This document shows positions 34,021-46,572 of a stretch of DNA of 64,000 nt, piece by piece. Made by a program: the position numbers and the translations under genes. The DNA comes from Gonatopus flavifemur (Eukaryota > Arthropoda > Insecta > Hymenoptera > Dryinidae), in assembly GCA_018340375.1 (NCBI GenBank), contig JAFFJZ010000004.1, forward strand, positions 30,354,001-30,418,000, written 5' to 3'. The notes under the pieces are model-generated. The model was not told the DNA's origin. It made no database searches and saw only the letters and a program-made list of their open reading frames with translations. Every line of letters starts with the position of its first letter. Within the stretch, counting starts at the first letter, position 1.

Positions 34021-36009
34021 TAGAGGTGCACGAGACGAGATTCTCGACGATACTTTGAAAGTCTCGGTATCGTCTCGTTATCGTTGGACACAGTATCGGT
34101 GTCGTCTCGTCAGTATCGGTATTGCCTAATATTTCTCATGAAAGTAACAATACTCCACCATTATACTCTGAATATCAGTGTAGTAGTATCAGCTGGTCGA
34201 ATGAACAGCACAGCTTTGTTCAGTTGATCAGAAAGACATAGAAAACTGATATTTTAGAGTACGGGAGCAAAGTTTTGGAACACAAGCCTAGTTGTATATA
34301 ATCACTTCATTCAGCAGTAGGGTCTCCATCTCAGCGAGGAACTCTAAAATTTCTCGAGAATAGTATACAATTTCGAGGAACTTCCATGTTGTAGAAGTCT
34401 GAATCGTTTATAAAACCGAAACGAAAATTCGAACTCACAAAGTATGATAAATTATCTTTATTTAATTCTTCAAATTGACTCCTTTGAATTGAAAACATCG
34501 TTAAAAAAACGTGCTGCAAGATTTTGGGGCTTCAACCGAGGTTGGATCTGAGTATTTCGTTATTCTATTTTTAATTCGTTGCAATAAACGATTCAAACTT
34601 CAGCAACATGAATTTCCAAGTTGAAAGTGAATTCTCTAATAAAAACATTTCATCAGATTTCATTAAGGGGATACCAGCGTATCATCCGAATAAACATTTT
34701 ATTGTAAGATTTGTCCGAATAGAATTTATGAAACCCCTGGTGAAAATCAAGCGGATGGAGCAACGTGGAAGAGTAAACGAAATAGTATCTAAGCGCAGAA
34801 GAAGCGGAAATTGAAAGGTTTTTCACGCTTCATCTGTTTCAACATTTTTCACCAGAGACAGTCTGAAATTTTCAGGAAATAATATTTGATACTCTATGTA
34901 TTGCGCTATCGAAGATTATTCTTTGAAAATTGTAGACTGTTCCATAAATTCAGTACACAAAAGTTTCACAGACAAAATGTTTTTTACGCTGATATACGGA
35001 GAAAAATGCCGCTCGGAAATATAAGAATTTTTGTCATCTTTCTTAGTGAACTAGGAACAGGAATATAATATTTGTAATATGAATTTTCACATGAAAATAC
35101 GAAAGATGACGAATATCGTAGGAAAAGTCATAGGTAGGATTGAATTTTTAAACGCTGAACGTGAAATTTTATGAAGCATATAGTACAATTCAGTTATTAA
35201 TTCGTAATCGCCCTTATTTTTATGTAAAAATTTTACAAACCTTCCTGGTTCTGGTTTAGCAAGCAAAAGAAGAAAAAGTAATATATTTTTTCTCCGTGTA
35301 TCTCCTCAAGACCTATGTTGAATTTGTCCTAACAGCTGATGATATTCATATGATATTACTGGAATATTATCCACAATTTTCGTGGGATATTATTGTATAC
35401 AGCCGAATAAATGGTCAAATGATCTATTATTTTCGTATTAATATCGATTAATTGATGTTTGAATTCAATATGAATGTATAATTAATCTTTCTATCAGTCT
35501 TGACATCTAGAAACACTGTTGTTCCACTGAAAATTCCTCTGAATATCTATGAACATCTTTGAAAAACTATGAACACCTCTAAAAAACTGCACTGGAAGTA
35601 TTTGAGATTTTCAGAGATTCCCAGTGAAATTTTTCCACTAGGTAATTTTCAAAATAAGACTATATACATATATTATAATTTGAGAGAGATATACAGCTCT
35701 TTTTAAAGAGGAATTTTGTCACATGTATCATTTTGAAATACTTCTTTTCTATTATTTCCATATTGAAAGAAATCAACACTATTGATGATATGTCTGAATA
35801 TTAGATCTTTATTCTTAATTTCGTGTCAATTCCAAAACGATACCGATATTAGTCTCGTGCTTGTTGCACCCCCAGTATCGACGATATTCTCGAGTATCAA
35901 ATATCGGGTCTCGGTATCGTCTCGACTCCAAATGCAACAGTATCGTCTCGGTATCGTCTCATGATGTCGAGACGATGCCGATACTGGTCCTGAGTCTCGT
36001 GCGCCCCTA
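34021..36009. mobile_element. non-autonomous or decayed hAT element, 1989 bp
   Basis: An exact 8-bp target duplication, GAATAACG, at 34013-34020 and 36010-36017. Ends are TAGAGGTGCACGAGAC and the complement of TAGGGGCGCACGAGAC. Subterminal repeats of GTATCGTCTCG-type words occupy both ends (34040-34135 and 35830-35995). The interior encodes no recognisable hAT transposase; frames such as 34608-34814 and 35782-35964 are short and unmatched. Confidence 0.88.
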
Positions 36010-36017
36010 GAATAACG

Positions 36018-36619
36018 TGTAGAACAGATCTCTGTGAAAACAGGAGTTTTGGGGCATATAAGCATTCATGACCATTCCTGTTCTAGCTCATAGCAATTTT
36101 TTAGCGTTCATAGGAGCACAAGTTGCACGTGAAGCCAGTTTTGCTGAGACAGATCAAAGTGATTACCATGATTTGAACCAAAAAATATACATAAGTACTC
36201 ATGTATCCCAAAACTTTTGTTACCGTGGGAATTCACTCGATTTGTTCTTATCATTGGAGTACGATGAGGCGGATGTATAGACGTCTAATCCACCTTTACC
36301 AAAACACACATCAATTTGAAGGAATAAAAAAATGAATTGATAGTAAAACAATATGACATTCTTGCTAAAAATGTGTAAAAATATGGCAGTTGTCAGCCTT
36401 TTCTTAAACAGCACCAAAAAAATTCTATTGAATGTTCAAATCAAGTACACATCAAATGCGTGGGCAGGATGTTAACTTATCGTTTTGAATTCTATTGGTG
36501 CTGCTGAAATTATCATAGAATGAAAAAAAGCATTTCATGATTCATGTATTTTAAATATTATTATTTCGAACATAATTATTATATTATCTTCATTTATTAT
36601 CATTTTAATATTATTATTT
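36018..36619. other. no gene recognised
   Basis: AT-rich DNA; the frame 36068-36280 has no recognisable similarity. Confidence 0.35.
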
Positions 36620-36782
36620 CATTTTGCTTCCTCGTTAGAGGGAAGCTTTGTGATCGTTCCAGGGGACCGAAAATTTTTTTGTCTCCAAACTAAAAATCTC
36701 GAAGGCCAAAACGTTTCTCTCGACTCGGGGAACAATTTTGGTTTCGTTTCTGTCTGTCTGTTTGTGTGTGTGTGTGTATATA

Positions 36783-36813
<31 letters not shown>

Positions 36814-37520
36814 CAACTTGCGATCACGGATACTTTCCGCTCCTGTTATCGGATCTTCACCAAATTTTTACCACAGTCACATTCGGTGTCGATAGTGGTC
36901 CCATATGAGTTTCAACTCGATCCTCACAGAAGGATAGCGGGGGTGAAGGAAAATCTCATGAAAAATAGTAATTCTGCGCTCCCTGTCATCCGATTGCAAT
37001 GGAATTCATACCACATTCTGGTTACGATCCGATAGTGGTCCCATATGAGTTTCATCCCAATCGGTTGAAAACTATGGGAATTTTTCCTTCTGCGATTCGT
37101 ATGATTTGACAATATTCCGAAAGCATGCCTTCCTCATGTTCATATCATCCAAATGTTATGAAACTTGGAGCATATTCAGAGGTTTACGATATAAATTCCA
37201 GGCAAATCGGAATTGAGGGAAGGAAATTGCAAGCACTGTGCTTCGGAACAATTTTTGAAAATTCCGTAGATGCCGCTATTATTGGGATATCTTCCGTTCT
37301 TATGATCCGATCCTTATGAAATTCTCACCGCGATTATGTGTTGGGTTGATAGTGGCCTTCCCACACAGCACATATGATTGAAAACTGTAGAAAAATGTTT
37401 CCACAGTTTTCAACTGATTGGCATGAAACTCATACTAGACCGCTATTAGATCATGACTAGAACGTGGGAACGTGATAAAATACGCTCGAAAGCTATTTGG
37501 ACAGGAACGAGGAAGCTTTG
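36620..37520. repeat. dispersed repeat family, copy A, with (GT)n tract
   Basis: Roughly 230-300 bp degenerate units share phrases such as GATAGTGGTCCCATATGAGT, TTTCAACTCGATC and GAAAATTCC. The same phrases recur at 62610-63900. A (GT)n/(GTAT)n tract lies at about 36760-36808. Flanking GAGGAAGCTTTGTG (near 36639 and 37509) may mark the boundaries. Confidence 0.6.
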
Positions 37521-37907
37521 TGCCTATCAATTAGCAAATTTTTTTATTATTTAATCCGGTTTGGCAAGCTGAAGCATGTGGTAATGCGAAAAGGTTTAGT
37601 TATGATTACTCTACAGTAATGTTTACCGCGTTCGATGGTTATTTCAGTCGTTCAGTCTCTGGCTTTACCAATCCATAAAATAGGTTTCTATTGATGATCA
37701 CATAGTTAGGAAAATGGTTTGAAGAATCATTAAATTGAAACAAAAACATCAAAATTTATCAATTTTCCTAAAACATTTTTCAGATTCCACAGAAGTTTGA
37801 CTGCAAAACTCAGAAGTTTATTTTATTCTATGTATACTGATGTATATTTGAGGAGAGAGATTTACAACATTCCGTTAAATCCAACATCAGAGCTCATATG
37901 AAGATTA

Positions 37908-38072
37908 CACTGAGAGAAAATACTGTAGCTGCAAATGAGCCCAAGTACAGTTTTTAGTCATAGCAGTTATATTTTTACTAACACAGTGATTCCCATAGCT
38001 ACTTCAATGAGAAATATGACTACTGTAGAAATGTACTTGGGTTCGTTTTCAGCTACAGTTTTTTTCCCAGTG
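37908..38072. mobile_element. TA-flanked palindromic MITE, 165 bp
   Basis: TA at 37906-37907 and 38073-38074. The ends CACTGAGAGAAAATACTGTA and the complement of CACTGGGAAAAAAACTGTAG are inverted repeats. The arms contain GAGCCCAAGTACA and its complement. Same terminal family as 10220-10475. Confidence 0.8.
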
Positions 38073-38169
38073 TATAAACAGCGTTAGCGATGCATAAGTG
38101 AATGCGATGAAAAGGTAATTTATGAAAATTATCAAAATTCACTCCGGTCCAAATAAAAATCTCGTTGTC

Positions 38170-38345
38170 CATTCAATAGTTCATCTTTTTGAAATATCCA
38201 TCGATGTCCACGTTGATTTTTCATGAAACCGCAGTGGATAAACGAGAGACGTGGTGAGTACATGGCAGAGTAAGGAGGAATGAAATGGAGACAACGGAGA
38301 AATCTCCATCGATCGGTGGTTTTTACGCATCGATCTGCATAGGAC
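38170..38345. repeat. possible diverged relative of the ACAGCAC MITE family
   Basis: GTCCACGTTGATT, CAGTGGATAAACG, GACGTGG and GGAGAAATCTCCATCGATCG loosely resemble the interior words of 20653-20789, but no clear termini are visible. Confidence 0.3.
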
Positions 38346-38349
38346 GAAT

Positions 38350-40154
38350 TTCAGCGAACTGAACATACTGAATTTGACTCAACTTCAAATTTGGTTGAAA
38401 TCCGCATTCATTTCCAGTGCAGAAAATAATGAGAAAAAAACCAAAAGTTTAAACCCTAATGATGAAATTCGTTCTGTGAATCGTTAAACATGAGCGTAGA
38501 ATGTACTGAATAATCGTACAAGTTTCTCACTGAGGAAACAAACGAAGAACAGAGAACATACTTCTTTCAGACAGCACGGAAAATTCTTCAAGTAACGATT
38601 CTTAGGACGTTTACTGTCTAAATTTGATGAAGGAATGAGAATTTTACTCCCTCCTGGCTGTCCAAAGAATGGATTCTCATTTCAATAGAGTCAAATTTCA
38701 ATAGAGACTTCACTCTTTTCGTCCGAATGGAATGCTATTATTTCAGATTACAGAGTATATAAAACCACTTGAAAATGATATCGCAACATTTGAGGATTCT
38801 TCTTACAATCACGTAAGATTCATTTTGAAATCAAAAGTCAAGAAAACTATCAAGACATCCCCGTGCTATCTGAAATAAAGCAGTTTGAAGATAAAGACAA
38901 AAAGTGCCTACACACATCAACATGACACATAAATTTATGTTTCCCAATAAATCTTGTTTCATCAGGATTTCCATTTAAAAATTGAAATAATAATTTACCT
39001 GGTATACTATTTCTTTAAACCTAACGTTATGCAAATAATATTTCAATAATAAAAATCATGTAAAATCGCAAACTGTTTTTAGTCAATTACCGTACAAATT
39101 TATCACACTTTTAAACATACGCAAAAGCAATATAAATGTCGATCGAAAAAACGATGAATAATCAAGTATGAATTGCTACATTCGGAAACCGATAAGAAAT
39201 TCATCACGTTTATATATGTAAATCGATAGGGAAAAAACGAAGTCACAAGTTTTTAGATGTGGAAACAATTGAGTCAATAGAAAAGTTTCACGCACCGTCC
39301 CTCTTAACGGACTTATTTATTTGTTTTTTCATCCTCAAATTCGAGGAAAGGATGTGATATGAGATAAACCTTAATCTAACGTATATGTAGATACTAATTC
39401 ATATAATAATTGTACACATTGTGATACCTTGACAACATTCTCCTTCATATTTATTTAATAAAATCCTGGACAATATTGAATTCCCAATATCCAAATTGAC
39501 AACTGCATCTTGTTTCCTTAATACTGAACGATTTCACTTGTCCGGTGTAACGAACGTGACTGATATTTACAGGATATTGTTCCAATTGGATCTCCCGATG
39601 GAAAGCCGGGGTATTCAAAAGCAATAACAACGTAGGTGGTCGCTTGGATCCATCATCGGATCAAGGCGGCCTAATAATGAATAAACAATACATTAAGGAA
39701 CATAATTACGATAACGATAATAGATCGATCAGTTTTTAAATCTAAATAATTATGTATTAAGATTGAGAACAATTACGAGAGATGATAATATGAACGTGAA
39801 AAACAGTAGACCTCCCTCTACCGGAACATTGCAATCATTCCAGTTGAAAACTATTTCTTTCACAATTAGTTTTTTTTTTTGTAAAAAAAACAATGAAATT
39901 ATGCGAGGGTGTAGAATGTATGTGCGGAAGGAAAGGAAGGGAGGAAGAGAGAGAGAGAGAGAGAGAGAGAGGGGATCTGTACCAAATAGCAGTAATTCAA
40001 TTAATTCATAATGAGTCTAGAAAAAAATTCAGTTATGCACACGTATTATAAACTGTATAAATTAGCGGAACAGCTTTTTGAAATCATACAATTAAATGCT
40101 ATGTAAGCGCAACCAGACAAAAATAACTTATGATAAGAAACATTCTTATAAATC

Positions 40155-40197
<43 letters not shown>

Positions 40198-43020
40198 GAG
40201 AGATGAACGAAAAATATACACATCATATACATACTTCTGAGAATTCAATTTTGAATTCGATTCTAGTCGTATGTGATGATTATGTTCAGAAGAAAATCTG
40301 AAAATCTAGTTGTTTTACGAAGGTTATGAAAACGAGAAATAGAACAAAAAAGAGAGAGGAATAGAGAGAGAAAGGGAGGAACAGAGAGAGAAAAAGCGAA
40401 AAAACACAGGTCATCATATTTTATAACTTTTACTTAAGAAAAATAAATTATAAAAAAAAATAAAAATAAGTGGGAAAGAATGAAGAGCCGGCGAAGAAAT
40501 ATGAAGAAATACCGAAGTTAATTATATTTGTAGAGAATACGTTGATGAATTTCAACGAATCGTTGGAATCGAAATTAGGTCTATGTAATATGTATGATTT
40601 TTATGAAAGAGCCGGTGAACGAAGAAAGAATAAAAAGAAACTTGTAATTAATTGAACTTTTGATTAATATTATAAGCGCGTATATATGAATATTATACAT
40701 CGATGAAAGCAAGAACAAGAAAAAAAATCAATACTTAACCATAGTAGAAGAGAGGCAATTAAATTAGATTAATATAAACTCATGACTATTCTTATTATTC
40801 TTATTATTATTACGATTAATAATGAAGGAAATACGAAATAATTCCATGAATAAGATACCTTGCATGATTACGTAGGGCTTTACTGCCACCGAAGCAATAC
40901 AAAGAGCAATATAGGATTTAAATACAAGAAAATTTATTTAATGAAAATGAATTAAATGATAATGGATCGAAGAGAATCAATACTCGCGCGGAATATACAA
41001 CACAGTAGACAGTGATCTCATTTATCACCCTATACTCTTATTCATTACTAATTATCACACGATACAAAATATACCCAAAAACACACACATACACACACAT
41101 ACGTGCATTTACACAAAAACATATACCGACACCTGCATTGCATATACATACCTATATATGTACATACGTAAATGTATATACGTATATACAGGTATAAAAT
41201 ATGTCATCAAACTTATTATCCTAATCTAAGTAGCGCTAACTGTATTTTACCAGAATACATAAGTAGATGAATTCAATTGCCTAGGACGAGCGGTTTTCCA
41301 TGAATTCTCATTTTATATCAAATCCAACGATTGTATTTCATGTTATTCGCAATTGTGTATAAGTGTAATGGCAAATACACGCGAACAAAGAGAAAAAAAT
41401 CATCGATGAAAATGAGAAATTTGGTCAATCGAATTTTGCCTATGACGGTAGTGATATATAGATTTATTAGAGAAAAGAAACAAATGCTGATATAATAATG
41501 TATTTCACACGGTGCCTGTGACAGTCACGATGTTATTTATTATAATTATAAAAATAATTAATGCCAATATGATTGTATTGTTACGATCATCGTCTAGATG
41601 CGAGTCCCATCGAAGTCGGGAAACCACAATCTATTCTTTGCACAGATTTTCAATCACATTCTTTTCATTCAAAGGAGAAATCTCAAATAATCTTGCGTTT
41701 TATGAACAACTGATGCTCCAATATTCCGATTGAAATGGGACTCGAAATAGGACGTTATTATTACAAATTTATGTTCATTACCGACTACCTACCAACAACA
41801 AAAGATTTTTGCCAAATCGAGTCGAAGAAATTGATGATTTATCTTGAATTGATATTTTTGAAATTATTTTTCTATCGCGGACTAATCAACGTAATGAGTT
41901 TGATATTGTCATTTTTATCACGATTACGATCGTCGTGTATCAAGGATATATAGTTCGCGCGGTAAGAAATTTTGTGATCTCAGCCTCAATGAGTGACAAC
42001 AAAAAAAAATAAACAAGAACAACAATCGAAACAAGAACAACCATAAATAAAAGATGAACAAAATTTTGGGATAGAATCTGTGTTGCTAGTTTGTATACAA
42101 TTTTTTCAAAGATAAGGATTTTTGAATAAATTTTTAAGGTTTTTAAGACGAACAATGGGAATATTTTTCACAACTATTGCAAATAATTTTCCTTCTTCTA
42201 CTTCTACTTCTCCTTCATCTTCTACTTCTTCTACTTCTCTTCTTCTTATTATTCTTCTTTCTTGACTCCTGTTCTGTACTATTCTATGGGTACTCTGGAT
42301 ATTCGGTCCATCGATGATACTTGAAGCCATCTGTTCTAACGAAACAAAACGAAACCATTCTTATCCTCTCGAATGAAACAGTTATATGCGTATTCTAATT
42401 CATAATAATACATGAACAACGTGAAGAGGAATAAAAGCGTGTCCCTCGAGAACAAGAGAAAAGATAGATAGATAGATAGAGAGAGAGAGAAAATATATAT
42501 GGAGAGATTGAAGGAAAATGCGAGATAGAACAAAAAAGGAATACATGCAAAATAAGGGACAAAGAAAGGATTCGGCTGTTCACGGGTACCACCTGGAACA
42601 CGTAGTATTGTAGCATGGTGTGAAACAAAATAAATAATAATAATAATAATAATAATGATAATTAATGAAAAAAAAAGAAACGGTAATAGAGACGCTAGAT
42701 GAACTTTAGCTGTAAGCTTATTTCCCTTCGCTTTAAAATAAAAATGAAGAAAAACAAAAAGGGAAACTCATGATTATATTATTATAATTATTATCATCAT
42801 CAATTTGTAATTATTGATTATTATAAATTATATATACATCGTTTGATTAAGTGACGGAATATAACGGCGAATGTTCGTATTATTTATAAACTACTAGCGT
42901 TAATACAGAACTCAAATGGTGTGAATCGTTGGCACGCAAAAACCAGAAGGAATTTTCAATCCATAATGGAGAACTCTCATTTTCTCTCTTGGCGATGGAA
43001 CATTCGTACACCTAGCACCC
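38350..43020. other. AT-rich DNA with microsatellites, no gene recognised
   Basis: About 4.7 kb without a recognisable coding region. It contains (GA)n at about 39944-39972, (TA)n at about 40158-40194, ACAC/CATA-rich DNA at about 41080-41190, a CTT-rich tract at 42190-42260, (GATA)n/(GA)n at 42466-42490 and (AAT)n at about 42632-42653. The frames at 41512-41733 and 41735-41953 have no family match. Confidence 0.5.
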
Positions 43021-43022
43021 TA

Positions 43023-43140
43023 ATGGTCTGTCTACATAGACAGAAAAAACGGAGAACGTAAACGTAAACGACTGCGCACAACTCATATACTGTTTCTGCG
43101 CATCTGGTCTTACGTTTACGTTGGTTATGTAGACAGACCA
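43023..43140. mobile_element. palindromic MITE, type A, copy 1
   Basis: ATGGTCTGTCTACATAGACA at the left mirrors TGTAGACAGACCA at the right, bounded by TA. Inside are ACGTAAACGTAAACG, CTGCGCACAACTCATATACT and TCTGCGCAT. No protein. Confidence 0.85.
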
Positions 43141-43142
43141 TA

Positions 43143-43271
43143 ATGGTCTAGAAACATAAGCTACGTAAACGTGAACGTAACGAACGGAAGGGTGCGCAGA
43201 TCCCGTATACAGTTTCTGCGCATCTTTCCGTTTCTTACGTTCACGTTTACGTAGCTTGTGTGTGTAGACCA
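43143..43271. mobile_element. palindromic MITE, type B, copy 1
   Basis: ATGGTCTAGAAACATAAGCT at the left mirrors AGCTTGTGTGTGTAGACCA at the right; the inner arms are ACGTAAACGTGAACGTAA and its complement. It shares the GCGCA/CGTATAC/CTGCGCA core layout with type A. TA separates it from both neighbours. Confidence 0.85.
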
Positions 43272-43273
43272 TA

Positions 43274-43391
43274 ATGGTTTGTCTACATAGACAAAAAAAC
43301 CGGAAAACGTAAACGTAAACGGCTGCGCACAACTCATATACTGTTCCTGCGCATCCGTTCTTACGTTCACGTTAGTTATGTAGACAAACCA
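43274..43391. mobile_element. palindromic MITE, type A, copy 2
   Basis: Near-identical to 43023-43140: ATGGTTTGTCTACATAGACA to TGTAGACAAACCA, with the same GCTGCGCACAACTCATATAC core. Confidence 0.85.
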
Positions 43392-43395
43392 TATA

Positions 43396-43511
43396 AGGCC
43401 TAGACACACAAGATACGTAAACGTCAGAATGGATGTGCAGAAATCGTATACGAGATCTGCGCAGCCTTCCGTTCCTTACGTTTACGTTCACGTGACTTGT
43501 GTGTCTAGGCC
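43396..43511. mobile_element. palindromic MITE, type B, copy 2
   Basis: AAGGCCTAGACACACAAGAT mirrors CTTGTGTGTCTAGGCC; a diverged copy of 43143-43271. Its right end is cut by the hAT MITE at 43511, and GTCTAGGCC reappears beyond that element. Confidence 0.8.
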
Positions 43512-43733
43512 AGGGGGCATAATCTCAAATTGAACATCCTCAAATGGATTTCAGCGCTGCGGTACGGTAGTACAGTGAACTATTTGACATAGATACAACT
43601 GACACAAACAATGAACAAATCACACCGATTTTCGAATGAGTGTTAGTGTATACATGTAAAATAGTCCACTGTACTACCGTATGGCGGCGCTGAAATCCGT
43701 TTGAAAATTTTCTGTTTCAGATTATGCCCCCTG
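43511..43733. mobile_element. hAT-type MITE, 223 bp
   Basis: An exact 8-bp duplication, GTCTAGGC, at 43503-43510 and 43734-43741. The ends CAGGGGGCATAATCT and its complement are inverted, and inner arms (CAAATGGATTTCAGCGC, TAGTACAGTG and complements) make most of it palindromic. No protein. Confidence 0.9.
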
Positions 43734-43757
43734 GTCTAGGCCTCCAAGCCTTGAGGG

Positions 43758-44127
43758 GATAGCAGCGATCCCCACTGATGCAACTCGCCATACAAGCGTA
43801 CCGACTGAGTAAACATTTTCTCGGCAAGAATACTCTGAACTGAATTTATGAAGAACTCTGAAATTCTCAGGAATCAATCTTCAATCCTCCATCTACTGCT
43901 GCACATTGCCCAGATTTTGAATTTTTAACATTTTTTCCTCGGTCGGTAACACAAACTTTCCTTTGGAAAATCAAAATTCGGGTGATGTACAGTAGTAGAT
44001 GAAGGATTGAAGATTGATTCCTGGAAATTTCATCCTCTTCCATGTAAAGAGTATTCTTGCCAAGAATATGTTCACTCAGTCGGTACGCTTGTATGGCGGC
44101 TTGCATCTGTGGAGATCGCTAGTATCC
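43758..44127. mobile_element. palindromic TTRA-flanked element, about 370 bp
   Basis: TTGA precedes GGGGATAGCAGCGATCCCCA and the complement of GGGGATACTAGCGATCTCCA is followed by TTAA. Arms include CATACAAGCGTACCGACTGA, GGAATCAATCTTCAATCCT and their complements. Frames 43867-44106 (-) and 44007-44312 (+) are arm artefacts. The TTAA-type target suggests, but does not prove, piggyBac-like mobilisation. Confidence 0.7.
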
Positions 44128-44135
44128 CCTTAATA

Positions 44136-45329
44136 GTTTCTCCTTCTTCTCTTCCTACGCGACTTAATTTCAGAACCATACTTTTCTCCCCTTCATTTCA
44201 TATAATATGTGTGACAGTTTATATACAGATATATGTTTCACATAATATATTCATCGTTTCGTTTTCTATGGTTTCTTCTTCTGCAACTTTGGACTCTATA
44301 TCTGCTCTATAACGTCTTGTCTATAATGGAAAAGAGAAACACATACACGTAATCCCTCTAAAAAGCTGTACATTGAAAAATCTTTCCTCTTTTGACAATA
44401 GGGAAAAACAGAAGATGAAAGGAACAAAGAATACAGATGAAATGAAATGGAAACGTTTGAAAAAATACAAGAGTAATAAATCCACGCAGAGGTGAGAGAG
44501 GGAAAATAAAGGAATAATCGAGGAGAAGAGTGAAAAAGCGACCTTACCTAATATCCATAACAAGAAGAATATGAACACACATCTATACCCGTTATATTAT
44601 GTATTATATATTTACACGGACACACATATACATGTATACATTCACCCACATATACAGAGACACATATGAAAAACGCTTCTCATTGGTTGTCGGATGATGG
44701 ATTAATGGCAAAAGTTAATAACAAGACAAAAACATGACAAAGGAAGAAGAAAAAAACGTTAATTGAGCATTGTTATCTATGTAATACAACATAGGATGTT
44801 TTGTATTATATTTTCATAATAAATAGAAACGTAGAAAAAAATGTATGAATAAATTATGCAACGTTACTTTATTTTCCTACCCTTACGATATTTGAGGGGA
44901 GAAATACGTGTATTTTCAGTGATTTTCATGAATTTTTTCACCACATAAGGAATGTATATATTTCATTCATATCCTAAGGTCTTTTTATACGTATATTTTA
45001 GAGTATATAAAAAAATTTTCAAACTGTTTTTTCAAATAATAAAAAAGCTATCAGCTGCCGCGCATTGCGAGCCATCATCTGCCTGGGTAATTCACGTAAT
45101 TTCTGGAGGCCACAATTTTCATTTGAAATCAACTTTTCAAAAAAAATTACTTCTTCCACAATTTTCTCTTCTTGACGAACTTCATACCCACAAGAGAATT
45201 CAAAATTGATATGTTTTTGAGGAATTTGAACATTTAGTGTGATTTTCCACCATTTTTTTGTAATTTCTTTTGCAATACAAAAATAGTTAAAGTGAAGATA
45301 TTGTCCAGGATTGTGGAGAAACCAAAAGA
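44136..45329. other. AT-rich DNA, no gene recognised
   Basis: Short low-complexity frames only (for example 44321-44578 -, Phe/Leu-rich; 44952-45209 +). Confidence 0.4.
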
Positions 45330-45337
45330 GTATTGAT

Positions 45338-46539
45338 TAGGGTGATTCAAAAAAAACTTTTTTTTGGAATCCAGTCACGCTCATGGAACCGAATGTTCCT
45401 TTCGGTTAAAAATGGACCTCCCATTTTTTTCAGATTTTTGAAACAATATTTAGAGGTCGCCCAAATCACTTTTATGCCATAAATGGTGTTTTTATCAGTT
45501 TTTGACGTTTCAAACGTAGATATTCCAAGGTTATAAAATTTTAATCTACATGAAATTTTTGGTAAATGTACAGGGAAACAAATTCTGTACATTTGAGATG
45601 AAGAAAAAGAAATTATCGCCCCTACTGGTTATAAAAGTGGCAATTCAGCGAGAACGTCAACATATAATTGCACATTTGTTTCCCTAAAAATTTTTCGTAA
45701 GGATCGGAAAAATTCAGAGGCATTCTTTAGGCATCAGGGAAGAATTCTCTGAAGAATAGAAGGATGAAACATTGGAAATATAGCTGTGAAAAATCGAAGA
45801 ATATTATCGTTTTTTAATTTCTCATTCAATAACCACAAAATCTCCCCTATATCAATAATATCAATATCTATCCCTGGAAAGATGAATGCTATTACACACA
45901 AAGAGTGATAATTTTGCAAGAAATAACAATTGAAAAACAAGAACTGGTGATTTAGCATTGATTGATAAATTGTTGGTGTTACTGTTTTCAATATAGAATT
46001 AAATATTTGTTATTCAGTTATTCACTCACAAATCTGCGTACCTATTGTTTTCACTGCACAAAATTGGATTTCTTACAAGGATGCTGTTTCCGATGTTTTT
46101 TGACCACCTGGAGCAGATACTGTTTCTGACTTTCCTGTAATAACAAAACAATCTTGTGCAGTGAACACAATAGGTACGCAGATTTGTGAGTGAATAACTG
46201 AATAACAAATATTTCTGCACGTTCTCGCTGAATTGCCACTTTTATAACCAGTAGGGGCGCCAATTTCTTTTTCTTCATCTCAAATGTACAGAATTTGTTT
46301 CCCTGTACATTTACCAAACATTTCATGTAGATTAAAATTTTATAACCTTGGAATATCTATGTTTGAAACGTCAAAAACTGATAAAAACACCATTTATGGC
46401 ATAGAAGTGATTTGGGTGACCTCTAAATAATTTTTTAAAAATCTGAAAAAAATAGGAGGTCCATTTTTAACCGGAAGGAACATTCGGTTCCATGAGCGTG
46501 ACTGGATTCCAAAAAAAAGTTTTTTTTTCAATCACCCTA
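45338..46539. mobile_element. hAT-type element with about 310-bp terminal inverted repeats
   Basis: An exact 8-bp duplication, GTATTGAT, at 45330-45337 and 46540-46547. The ends TAGGGTGATTCAAAAAAAAC and a near-perfect complement lead into inverted arms of about 310 bp (45338-45650 and 46223-46539), including GTCACGCTCATGGAACCGAA and AACACCATTTATGGC with their complements. The short frames 45347-45592 (-) and 46051-46326 (-) are copies of the same arm sequence. No transposase. A second palindrome is nested at 46001-46213. Confidence 0.88.
46001..46213. repeat. inverted repeat nested in the 45338-46539 element
   Basis: AAATATTTGTTATTCAGTTA and TTCACTCACAAATCTGCGTA at the left are mirrored at about 46160-46213. 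The arms are about 75 bp around a core at about 46080-46140. It lies next to the right arm of the hAT element; it may be an independent insertion or an inner arm of the host element. Confidence 0.75.
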
Positions 46540-46572
46540 GTATTGATATGAAGAAACTATGTGCTGATTAAT

